Shown here: piece by piece, positions 35,648-43,839 of the stretch
How positions within the stretch are numbered: position 1 is the first letter of the stretch
How the letters are laid out: every line of letters begins with the position of its first letter
Assembly: GCA_965200615.1 (NCBI GenBank)
Contig: OZ241377.1
Location: forward strand, 4,464,001-4,528,000
Length of the DNA: 64,000 bases
Source: Bin5 sp965200615
GTDB lineage: Bacteria > Chloroflexota > Anaerolineae > Caldilineales > Caldilineaceae
Reading direction: 5' to 3'
The notes under the pieces: generated by a model
What the model saw: only the letters and a program-made list of their open reading frames with translations
What the model was told of the DNA's origin: nothing
Database searches by the model: none
Translations under genes and position numbers: made by a program

Positions 35648-35714
35648 GACAGAATTGAATGAAAGTTGAAATTATGGCGTTGCTCGCCTTTCCTATCCAC
35701 CAAGGAGCATCAAC

Positions 35715-36575
35715 ATGCTGACCCGACAACAGATCGATTTTTATCACGAAAACGGCTATTTGGGCGTGGAAGGCGTCCTATCGGCTGATGAGGTAGCGGA
35801 CTTGCGCCGGGTGACCGATGAGTTCGTCCAGCTCAGCGCCAGCGTGACGGAACATACCGACGTCTTTGACCTGGAGCCAGGTCACACGCCGGAGTCGCCC
35901 AAGCTGCGCCGACTCAAGGACCCGGTCACGCAGCACGAGGTGTACGAACAATGCCTTAGGCACCCTGGCATCCTCGACATTGCCGAGCAGCTTGTCGGGC
36001 CGGGCGTGCGTACTAACGGAAACAAGCTGAATATGAAGTCGCCGGAATACGGCAGCCCTGTCGAGTGGCATCAGGACTGGGCTTTCTATCCACACACTAA
36101 TGATGACCTGCTGGCCGTCGGCGTCTGCATGGACGACATGCGGTACGAGAACGGCTGCCTGCTTGTCATCCCCGGCTCACACAAAGGCCCGATTTACACG
36201 CATCACCAGGACGGGCACTTTGCCGGCGCGGTCACGGTTGAGGTGCCGGACGCGGACAAAGCTGTGCCGATTGAGCTGGAGGCCGGCGGCATTTCGATCC
36301 ACCACGTGCGGACTTTGCATGCCTCCGCAAAGAACGTCTCCTCCCGCCCCCGAAGACTGCTTCTTTACCAATACTGCTCCGTCGACTCCTGGTATCTACA
36401 GGGATACCCCAATTGGGAGGCATATGCGGATTCGGTGTTGCGGGGCGAACCATGCAACCGTCCCCGGCTGGCCGATGTGCCAGTGTTGATGCCTTTGCCG
36501 GAGGCCTTGCGGGGCGGCTCCATTTACGAGACGCAGACGATCCTCGAAAAGCCGGTTTTCGCACGCGCGGCATAG
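35715..36575 (+). CDS. Phytanoyl-CoA dioxygenase family protein (PhyH), copy 2
   Basis: 286 aa, AAGGAG before the ATG. Fe(II)/2-oxoglutarate oxygenase: iron ligands His and Asp in PVEWHQDWAFYPH (about 116-120) and a distal His in IHHVRTLHASAKN, with the 2-oxoglutarate Arg in SSRPRRLLLYQY. It differs clearly from the first PhyH of this window in length and motifs, so it is not a recent copy. The amidohydrolase gene follows after seven bases, a tight operon arrangement. Confidence 0.92.
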   Translation: MLTRQQIDFYHENGYLGVEGVLSADEVADLRRVTDEFVQLSASVTEHTDVFDLEPGHTPESPKLRRLKDPVTQHEVYEQCLRHPGILDIAEQLVGPGVRTNGNKLNMKSPEYGSPVEWHQDWAFYPHTNDDLLAVGVCMDDMRYENGCLLVIPGSHKGPIYTHHQDGHFAGAVTVEVPDADKAVPIELEAGGISIHHVRTLHASAKNVSSRPRRLLLYQYCSVDSWYLQGYPNWEAYADSVLRGEPCNRPRLADVPVLMPLPEALRGGSIYETQTILEKPVFARAA

Positions 36576-36582
36576 ACACTTC

Positions 36583-37431
36583 ATGATCATCGACAGTCAT
36601 TGCCACGCCTGGGAACGCTGGCCGTACGAGCCGCCGGCGCCGGACTTTCACGGCAAGGGCCGCTTCGAACAGCTGCTTAACGAGATGGACAACAACGGCG
36701 TGGACCAGGCCTTCCTGGTCTGCGCTGGGATCGAGCACAATCCGCATAACAACGACTACATCGCCCGGATGAGCGGCCTCTACCCCGGGCGAATTCGCCA
36801 AGTGGCGGACATAGATTGCAGTTGGTCGGAAACTTACCATACGCCTGCCGCAGCCGGTCGGCTGCGGCAGGCTGCGGAGCGCTGGTCGTTGCAGGCATTC
36901 ACTCACTACATGAAGCCCGATGACGACGGCAGCTGGTTGTACGGTGAGGACGGGCTGGCGTTCTTCGGCACCGCGGTGGAGTTGGGATTGATCGCCAGTA
37001 TCGCATGCTCGCCACATCACCATGCCGCGATACAAAGGGTTGCAGAGCGTTTCCCGCAGTTGACCATCGTCATCCACCATTTGGGACATCCTGGGGTCGG
37101 TGAAAAAGAGAGGCTGGCGCAGGTTCTGGCCTCGGCGCGGTATGCCAATATCGGTGTCAAGGTTTCGGGATTCTACTATTCGACAAAGCAGGCGTTCTGG
37201 GACTTCCCCTATGCCGATTCGATCCGGGAAATCGTGCAGCCGCTGTACGACACGTTCGGTCCCCGGCGACTATATTGGGGCTCCGACTATCCCGTTTGCC
37301 TGCGTTTCATGACCTATCGCCAGGCAATCGAATGCTTCCGCAGCCACTGTGACTTCATCGCTGAGGCGGATCAGGCGCTGATCATGGGAGAGAATCTGCG
37401 ACGCCTGCTTGACTCAGGCGGTGACGGGTAG
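36583..37431 (+). CDS. Amidohydrolase_2 family protein, copy 3 (lactonase-like)
   Basis: 282 aa. Canonical first metal motif H-x-H in MIIDSHCHAWERWPY, in contrast to the Asp-x-His of the two copies near 23-25 kb. Further landmarks are HHLGHPGV (about 166-173), GVKVSGFYYS and the terminal Asp in LYWGSDYPVCLRF. Members of this branch include sugar lactonases such as L-rhamnono-lactonase, which fits its place after a rhamnonate dehydratase-like gene. Its last 18 bases overlap the convergent ABC exporter gene. Confidence 0.88.
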   Translation: MIIDSHCHAWERWPYEPPAPDFHGKGRFEQLLNEMDNNGVDQAFLVCAGIEHNPHNNDYIARMSGLYPGRIRQVADIDCSWSETYHTPAAAGRLRQAAERWSLQAFTHYMKPDDDGSWLYGEDGLAFFGTAVELGLIASIACSPHHHAAIQRVAERFPQLTIVIHHLGHPGVGEKERLAQVLASARYANIGVKVSGFYYSTKQAFWDFPYADSIREIVQPLYDTFGPRRLYWGSDYPVCLRFMTYRQAIECFRSHCDFIAEADQALIMGENLRRLLDSGGDG

Positions 37432-39228
37432 AGGTCGGGCGGAGGGGGTCCACTCCAGCTGCTGCTCCACGACCGGCTCCCGCTCCTCTGCATTCAGACG
37501 GGACTGGACGAGATTCAGGTGGCGGTAGATGCCATCCACTGCCATCAGTTCGTCATGGCTGCCCTGTTCAGCGATACCCTCATCCTGAAGCACGACGATC
37601 TGATCGGCATTGCGGATCGTCGACAATCTATGCGCGATCATCAGCGTTGTGCGACCAGCCATCAACCGTTCCAGCGCCTGCTGAATGAGCTGCTCCGTCT
37701 CGGTATCAACTGACGAAGTCGCCTCGTCCAGGATCAGAATCGGGGCGTCTTTAAGCACGGCGCGGGCTATAGCCAGGCGTTGTTTCTGGCCGCCGGAAAG
37801 CTTGACGCCCCTTTCGCCGATCACTGTGTCGTAGCCATCGGGCAGCTTGTCGACAAACTCGACTGCGTTGGCGACGCGTGCCGCTTCCTCCATCGCTTCG
37901 TCACTTGCGCCCGGCCTTCCAAAAAGGATGTTTTCGCGAACGGTGCCGTGAAAAAGGAAGACGTCCTGTAAGACGATGCTGATCTGCCTGCGCAGACTCT
38001 CCATTGTCAGGTCGCGGATGTCATGCCCGTCCAGCGAAATCTGCCCTTCGTTCACGTCGTAAAAACGGGGAACCAGGCTTGCCAGTGTACTCTTGCCCAC
38101 GCCTGTCGGTCCGACCAGTGCGGCCACAGACCCGGCGGGTATCTCCAGATCGATGTTGCGCAGAATCGGTCGGTCGGTCAGGTAGGAGAAGCTGACGTTG
38201 TCAAAGAGAATGTTTCCCTGCGCCCGCCCTGGATATTCCAGAGCGCCGGGCCGGTCGACAATGTCCGGCTCCTCTTGAAGCAGTTCGCTAACACGCTCCG
38301 CTCCGGCCAGCGCCTCCTGGATCGCTTCCCAGGCATGGCTCAGATGGCGCACTGGCTGGTAAAACAGCTCCAGGTACAAGAAGAAGGCCACCAGGTCCTC
38401 GATCGGCAGTTCGCCGCCCAGGGCCAGTCTGCCGCCGAAATAGATGACGACTACGACGCCCAGGGCCGATGCGAAGTGGACGAACGGTTCAAAGGTAGCC
38501 AGCAGCCTGAGCGCGTGCAAGAGTGAGCGCTTGTAGTTGTCGATGCGGACGCCGATTCGCTCCGACTCCATCCTTTCTCGGGTGAAGGTCTTGATTTCGC
38601 GAATGCCGGAAAGGTTGTCCTGCAGGATAGCGTTGAGTTCACCCAGCTCTGCCTGCCGCTCGCGAAAGGCCGGTCGCACATATTTTGCAAAGCCTCGCAT
38701 TGCCAGGACGATCAGCGGGATGGGAACCAGTGTCAGTAGTGTCAGCTGCGCATTCATAATCAGCAGCATGGTACTGACGCCCACCAGTGTGAGCACGTTT
38801 ACCAGGACGTCGGGGACAGCGTGGGCGATCAGCTTTTCCAACAGATCAGAGTCGTTGACAACCCGTGACATCAACTGGCCGGTCTGCTTGTCTTCGTAAT
38901 AGTGCAATGACAGCCGTTGCAGATGACGGTAGATCGCGACCCGCACATCGGCTACTACGCCCCAACCGGCCACATGGGCCATGTAACTGCGCAAGAACTC
39001 CAACCCGGCTCTGGCAGCGTAGATGGCCAAGGCAAAGAGGGCGAGTCGGCCTATCAGGCTGTAGGAGAGTGAATCTGAGTTCCCGGAGCGCACAGTTGCG
39101 ATCAGTTCACGGATGAACCAGGGAGCAAACAGCTGCACACCCACCAGGAGGACCATGCTGAGGACGGTTGCCAGCAACGGAGTTCGATAGGGAATGGTAA
39201 ATCTGAAGAGTGTCTTGGTGAATTCCAT
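37414..39228 (-). CDS. ABC exporter, fused membrane and ATPase domains
   Basis: 604 aa from the ATG at 39228 (MEFTKTLFRF). The six-helix ABC_membrane domain (about 10-300) is followed by a nucleotide-binding domain (about 330-570). That domain has Walker A GPTGVGKST, Q-loop ISIVLQDVFLF, signature LSGGQKQRLAIARA, Walker B ILILDEATSSVD and switch His (MIAHRLSTI). It resembles MsbA/MdlB/LmrA half-transporters and would act as a homodimer exporting lipids, peptides or drugs. The gene stands alone on its strand, and nothing nearby indicates a cargo. Confidence 0.95.
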   Translation of the reverse strand: MEFTKTLFRFTIPYRTPLLATVLSMVLLVGVQLFAPWFIRELIATVRSGNSDSLSYSLIGRLALFALAIYAARAGLEFLRSYMAHVAGWGVVADVRVAIYRHLQRLSLHYYEDKQTGQLMSRVVNDSDLLEKLIAHAVPDVLVNVLTLVGVSTMLLIMNAQLTLLTLVPIPLIVLAMRGFAKYVRPAFRERQAELGELNAILQDNLSGIREIKTFTRERMESERIGVRIDNYKRSLLHALRLLATFEPFVHFASALGVVVVIYFGGRLALGGELPIEDLVAFFLYLELFYQPVRHLSHAWEAIQEALAGAERVSELLQEEPDIVDRPGALEYPGRAQGNILFDNVSFSYLTDRPILRNIDLEIPAGSVAALVGPTGVGKSTLASLVPRFYDVNEGQISLDGHDIRDLTMESLRRQISIVLQDVFLFHGTVRENILFGRPGASDEAMEEAARVANAVEFVDKLPDGYDTVIGERGVKLSGGQKQRLAIARAVLKDAPILILDEATSSVDTETEQLIQQALERLMAGRTTLMIAHRLSTIRNADQIVVLQDEGIAEQGSHDELMAVDGIYRHLNLVQSRLNAEEREPVVEQQLEWTPSARPLPVTA

Positions 39229-39435
39229 AAGGGCTCTAATCTTGCATGCACACACAGGCGCTCCGCCGCGAAGACCTTTTCGGCGCCGGTAGAGAAAAGA
39301 CTCATTTGGCGCGATTCAGCCATGCTTACTGAATCGCCTGTAAAATCTCAACTTGTGCCAGGAAAGCCAAGGTCCTACCGAATGATCTTCTTGAATTCGG
39401 CCTTGGCAACAGTTTCCCGAATGTCAGAGGGTAGT

Positions 39436-41127
39436 CTACTGCTGAGTGCGCAGTTCTACAAAGGTCGTTTCACCGTCTCGTACAGCGATTTCCTGCCTGA
39501 CCTCCTCGCCGTTGACAAAGCCAGACAAGAGATATGTGCCGACGGGTATGTGGCTCAGAGCGCCGTTCTCACCCCATGAGGGATCAGGACCGATGCTTTC
39601 CTGTTCGGGGTAGGTCTCGATAACGCGATACCAGCGGACGCCTGTCTCTTCATATCGATACAGGGAGAGCTGAACACCGGGCCACGTGCGGCCTGCCGCG
39701 GATAGCAGCCGGACCGCCACCGTGCCGGTATAGGCTGCAGGACGCATCCACAAGGCAGGGTTTACAGTATGCAGGTAGCTGTTTTGCCCGATTCGGACCT
39801 CCATGTGCAGATGGGGTCCGATCGCGATGCCGGTCATGCCTACGCCGCCCAGATAGTCGCCCGCCCCTACCCATTGGCCATCCTGAACATCCACGCTGAC
39901 AAGATGGCCGTAGAGGACAAAAACGTCCTGCTCTCCGCGTGAAGTGTTCAGCTTTCGATCAAGGCGAATAACGACCGAATTTCCGTAGAAATCATTGTAC
40001 GGGCCAAGGAGGGTGGGATTGTCCGGCCCGGCATGGACGACCTCGCCGGAAGCGGTGGCGAGCACGGGTGTGCCGACCGGATTGCCAATATCGACACCGT
40101 GATGGATTCTGTAGCGGCCGCCGCCGGTGCTTCCGAATTGATAGCCAGGACTGTACAGTTGGTTGAAACCCCCTGGAAACGGCGAATCCAGCCAAAAGTG
40201 CGCCTCGCTGATTGGACTTGGTGGTTCAAACGTCGGCCAGAGGCTGCCGGGCCCATTCGGTGCACGCGGCGCAAGACCGGTATCCGCGCCTGCATCGACC
40301 TGAAACGAAAGGGAAGTGCGCGCCTTGTCGATCTCTTCGCGCAGGATACTCAGTCCGCCCATAGGGGGCCTGGAAACAAATTGAGGGGCGGCGTTTTCGG
40401 AGGGCACAGGAGTGCTTAAGGCGATCGGCCGTAGTATGTTCCACCCCAACATCGGGGGTCTCGAAACGAACTCGTCACGAATCGTGGGGTTGAGCTCATC
40501 TCTGTATGGCTCCTGCAGCAGCATACCTTCTACATCAAGCTGGGCAAGGGCTTCCGGATCGTAGCGATAAATGGGATCGATTTTGGCAGGCGTGTCCAAC
40601 GGAGTAGAACTGTTTGCGATTGGAGCGCGCTGTGTCGAAGTGTCAGGTCCAACTCCGTTTTCGCCAGCTCCTTCACCTTGCACGATCGCTGGCGCCAGCG
40701 GAGCAAGTTCTACCGAAGGACGATCCGAAGTTTGTGAAAGTGAGGCCGGAATCGATTGGGCGACGCGAGTCGAACTGGCTGTGGACGCTGTTTGTGTATC
40801 TTGTAACTGCGGATTGGGGGCGGGAAGTAAGATGGCAGACGTAGGCGCCGGCACTGGTACGGGGACCGGCCTCAGCCCTTGCGAAGCAACGGGCGCTACG
40901 AGGCGGCGAGGCAAGTAGAGGCAACCGACAAGAACAACGGTCAAGGCGATTGCAAACTGGGCCCGGAGTGGAGAGCGCCGGCGCCTGAAGCGGCTCAACC
41001 AGGCGCTGGTTGCATGTTCCTCAACTGCCTGCGGATCTCGCGGTTGTGTTACAATGAGGGTACGTATTCGTCGCAGGAACTGCTTCCATCGGTTCGGCTT
41101 TGGGCGATGGAAACTACCGTCCACCAT
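39436..41127 (-). CDS. Membrane-anchored M23 (LytM) peptidase
   Basis: 563 aa from the ATG at 41127; a longer frame to 41268 would overlap trmD. One transmembrane helix (about 58-75, AIALTVVLVGCLYL) follows a basic cytoplasmic segment. A long Pro/Ser-rich linker (about 80-280) contains the motif FVSRPPM twice, each followed by LG.NILR or GGLSILRE. The M23 domain (about 350-470) has the zinc ligands in HHGVDIGNP and GPHLHMEVR; the C-terminus (about 475-563) is a beta-rich domain. Cleaves or remodels peptidoglycan, or activates an amidase. Its 5' end overlaps a likely trmD promoter. Confidence 0.88.
   Translation of the reverse strand: MVDGSFHRPKPNRWKQFLRRIRTLIVTQPRDPQAVEEHATSAWLSRFRRRRSPLRAQFAIALTVVLVGCLYLPRRLVAPVASQGLRPVPVPVPAPTSAILLPAPNPQLQDTQTASTASSTRVAQSIPASLSQTSDRPSVELAPLAPAIVQGEGAGENGVGPDTSTQRAPIANSSTPLDTPAKIDPIYRYDPEALAQLDVEGMLLQEPYRDELNPTIRDEFVSRPPMLGWNILRPIALSTPVPSENAAPQFVSRPPMGGLSILREEIDKARTSLSFQVDAGADTGLAPRAPNGPGSLWPTFEPPSPISEAHFWLDSPFPGGFNQLYSPGYQFGSTGGGRYRIHHGVDIGNPVGTPVLATASGEVVHAGPDNPTLLGPYNDFYGNSVVIRLDRKLNTSRGEQDVFVLYGHLVSVDVQDGQWVGAGDYLGGVGMTGIAIGPHLHMEVRIGQNSYLHTVNPALWMRPAAYTGTVAVRLLSAAGRTWPGVQLSLYRYEETGVRWYRVIETYPEQESIGPDPSWGENGALSHIPVGTYLLSGFVNGEEVRQEIAVRDGETTFVELRTQQ
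41047..41055 (+). promoter_or_regulatory. Extended -10 promoter for trmD
   Basis: TG-T-TACAAT (41047-41055) on the plus strand, no strong -35. It lies inside the 5' coding end of the divergent M23 gene. A start near 41062 leaves a leader of about 120 bases. Confidence 0.4.
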
Positions 41128-41181
41128 CGAGTCCGCCAGCCTCCGAAAGTAGGCCAGCCCCAGGGCAGCTAAGAGGAAATC

Positions 41182-42105
41182 ATGGCCCAGAGTGACGTGC
41201 TGGAGCAACGACCGGATGACGAGTCCGACAAAGCCTGTATTCAAGAGGAGGCTCCCCGCGCCATCCACTTCGATGTATTCACCCTGTTTCCGCCTATGTT
41301 CTCGGGGGCCCTTTCAGAGAGTATTCTGGCCCGAGCCCAGAAGAGAGGCATTCTCCATGTAACACTACACAATATACGAGACTACGCTACTGATCGACAT
41401 CACACTTGTGATGGTTACCCCTACGGTGGCGGCGGCGGTATGGTGATGCGCCCTGAGCCCGTGGCACGTGCGGTCGAGACTGTTCTGAGCCGGCCTCAAG
41501 GCTGGCATCTGCCTTACGAAGGGGACCGTTTCGATTTGCCAGCCTGGAATGCGGACGAACCGCCGGTCCTGCGACAGCCCACCCCGATCATTCTCTTGAC
41601 ACCGCAGGGCCGCCGCTTCGATCAGAGCGTTGCCGCAGGACTCAGCATGCATGGGCGTCTGGCGCTTGTATGCGGACGGTATGAAGGCGTCGACGAACGG
41701 ATTCGTACCCAATTGATCACAGATGAACTCAGTATAGGCGACTTTGTCTTAAGTGGAGGTGAAATCGCCGCTCTGGCGATCATAGATGCTGTGACAAGAA
41801 CGCTACCCGGCGTTCTCGGTCACGAATCAGGCGCAATGTACGACAGCTTTTCGGACGGATTGTCAGGCCTCCTTGAAGGGCCTCAGTATACGCGGCCCAC
41901 GGCATTTCGGGAAGAGGCCGTACCGGAAGTTCTGCTCAGTGGACATCACGCCAATGTAGAACATTGGCGCAGAGAACAGTCACTCCTGCGCACGCTCCAG
42001 AGGCGTCCGGACCTGTTGGCGCAAGCGACGAAAGCCGGGCAGCTTACCCCGGAGGACCGCCAATTTCTGTCCAGCCAGGGGTGGCAAACTCCAACAGATT
42101 CTTAA
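41182..42105 (+). CDS. trmD: tRNA (guanine-N1)-methyltransferase
   Basis: 307 aa, ATG after AGAGGAAA. Methylates G37 in tRNAs using S-adenosylmethionine; SPOUT trefoil-knot fold and dimeric. Family blocks are in order: FDVFTLFPPMF, YPYGGGGGMVMRPEP, LLTPQGRRFDQ, LVCGRYEGVDERI, LSIGDFVLSGGEIAALAIIDAV, LPGVLG, LLEGPQYTRP and VPEVLLSGHHANVEHWR. It is longer than the usual 230-250 residues, because of an N-terminal extension of about 28 residues and an insert (about 100-132) before LLTPQG. The usual rimM/rplS partners are absent. Confidence 0.96.
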   Translation: MAQSDVLEQRPDDESDKACIQEEAPRAIHFDVFTLFPPMFSGALSESILARAQKRGILHVTLHNIRDYATDRHHTCDGYPYGGGGGMVMRPEPVARAVETVLSRPQGWHLPYEGDRFDLPAWNADEPPVLRQPTPIILLTPQGRRFDQSVAAGLSMHGRLALVCGRYEGVDERIRTQLITDELSIGDFVLSGGEIAALAIIDAVTRTLPGVLGHESGAMYDSFSDGLSGLLEGPQYTRPTAFREEAVPEVLLSGHHANVEHWRREQSLLRTLQRRPDLLAQATKAGQLTPEDRQFLSSQGWQTPTDS

Positions 42106-42600
42106 GGTCTTCCCGGCTCCTGACATGGAGCGGGAAGTCGCTGCCACTCCTCTTGCATTTATGCACAACAAGGCCGGACAGGCGCCTGTTTCTGCCCTGC
42201 CCTCAGACCCCCGTCAACGCCAATATCAGTCTGTGAGCAGGGCTATTTTACCACCGCGGATCGGCCAGATCCAAATATAGTTATACGCATCTTGGCGACA
42301 GAACGACTACGAACGCAACTCAAGGGCTACGGATCGCGGGCGGCGTAGCAATTCAGGGGATTCTGGCCGCCTTTCTGGTGGTAGACATAACGGCGCAAAA
42401 GAGGCATACTAGGAGCCATCGGATAAGGGACACCACTGAAAAGCGCCACTGTCGTAGATCGAAAACGAATGTTTGAATTCGTGGAGAGGAACGATATGTG
42501 ACCTTAACCATTTCGCCCCTCAAATCTCCAGACTTCAAAGTAGACAGGGACGGTTACGCGGTACGCATTCGGGTGGAGCACGGGTCGGGGAGCCATTCAA
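42106..42600. other. Gap between trmD and the RRM gene
   Basis: A hairpin just after trmD pairs CTTCCCGGCTCC (42109-42120) with GGAGCGGGAAG (42127-42137), one bulge, without a U-run. This may be the trmD transcript end. The remaining 460 bases show no gene; possible AT-rich -10 boxes near 42275 lack a matching -35. A long leader is not unusual for RRM genes. Confidence 0.4.
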
Positions 42601-42897
42601 ATGACCAAGCGTATTTATGTAGGCAACTTGCCCTACTCGGCGACTGAGGAGGAGGTCCGGGATCTGTTTTCCCAACACGGCGAGATCATCAGCGTGGCGA
42701 TGATCACGGACAGAGAGACCGGTCGATTTCGTGGATTTTGTTTCGTAGAGATGGAGGATGACGCGGCTGACGCGGCGATTGAGGCCCTGAATGACCAGGA
42801 GATGGGTGGACGCTCGCTCAGGGTAAATGAAGCGCGCCCACGGGAGGACCGCGGTGGTCAGGGCGGTTATCGAGACCGCGGCGGCGGTCGGTGGTAG
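42601..42897 (+). CDS. RRM RNA-binding protein
   Basis: 98 aa. One RNA-recognition motif: RNP2 is IYVGNLPY (about 4-11), RNP1 is RGFCFVEM (about 43-50). A short Gly/Arg/Asp-rich tail follows (EDRGGQGGYRDRGGGRW). Bacterial proteins of this size bind single-stranded RNA and are often cold-induced. The gene stands alone, with a GGGGAG site at nine bases before the ATG. Confidence 0.95.
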   Translation: MTKRIYVGNLPYSATEEEVRDLFSQHGEIISVAMITDRETGRFRGFCFVEMEDDAADAAIEALNDQEMGGRSLRVNEARPREDRGGQGGYRDRGGGRW

Positions 42898-43023
42898 TTA
42901 CCAGCCCATAGGAACTCCTTCATCCATACCGGATGTGCCGCCCCCCTTCGCTGCCAGGAGGCGGCTTTCTGTTTCAGATACATGCGGGTGACTCGGTTCG
43001 CTCGCGCATTGGAAAGCGTCCAC

Positions 43024-43704
43024 ATGGACCCAATCGTTCGTTTGGCCAGACCGCAGGATGCGACAGGAATGCGGGCGATCTATGCGCCTATCGTGCGCGA
43101 GACGCCAATTTCCTTCGAGATTTTGCCGCCCTCAGAAGAGGAGATGGCAGCCCGCGTCGCGAAAACATTGGCCCGATTCCCTTGGCTGGTTTGCGCTGCT
43201 CGGGGAAGAGTGCTGGGCTATGCCTACGCCGGGGGGCACAGTGAGCGAGCCGCTTACCAGTGGTCGGTCAATGTTTCCGTTTATGTCCATGCCCGTTGCA
43301 GGCGTCTGGGCGTGGGGCAAGCGCTGTACGACACACTCTTTGCCATTTTACGCTTGCAGGGCTTCGTTCGCGCTTACGCGGGAATTACTCTGCCGAACGA
43401 GGCCAGCGTAGGCTTTCATGAGTCCTTTGGTTTCAGGGCCGCGGGGACATTTGAGCAAGTAGGTTACAAAATGGGCGCGTGGCACGATGTGGGTTACTGG
43501 CAACGGACGATTCAACCCACCAACGGCAGACCCGCCCCACCTCAACCGTTGCCCGTCTTGCTAAATGACGGAAATCTGCATGAGGCATTGACGGCCGGGT
43601 CGATGAAGGTTGACCGCGATGTGGACGAGGTTGCAGGGGCTATTGATACCGACAATCTTTCCCAGGCAGACGGAGATTCGGAGCATGCGGCGTCCACGAC
43701 GTGA
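43024..43704 (+). CDS. GNAT acetyltransferase, phosphinothricin-acetyltransferase-like
   Basis: 226 aa from the ATG at 43024 (MDPIVRLARPQDATGMRAIY). The PAT/Bar-type GNAT features are present: YAPIVRETPISFEILPPS near the N-terminus, acetyl-CoA loop CRRLGVGQALYDTL (about 99-112), ITLPNEASVGFHESFGFR, and EQVGYKMGAWHDVGYWQR, which is diagnostic for the group. The last 60 residues are an acidic, probably disordered tail not seen in typical members. Acetylates an amino group of an amino-acid-like small molecule; a resistance role is not implied. Confidence 0.9.
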   Translation: MDPIVRLARPQDATGMRAIYAPIVRETPISFEILPPSEEEMAARVAKTLARFPWLVCAARGRVLGYAYAGGHSERAAYQWSVNVSVYVHARCRRLGVGQALYDTLFAILRLQGFVRAYAGITLPNEASVGFHESFGFRAAGTFEQVGYKMGAWHDVGYWQRTIQPTNGRPAPPQPLPVLLNDGNLHEALTAGSMKVDRDVDEVAGAIDTDNLSQADGDSEHAASTT

Positions 43705-43839
43705 ATCCACCGGCATCTTTGTCCTGACTCCTGATTGACTGGTAGAATGCCCCCGGAATCCTCTCGTTTCGGTAACGAAAGGCCGCAGGTCCAAGGAAGA
43801 GAACTTAGAACGGCCGAAACAGCGCTTTGGAGTATAACC

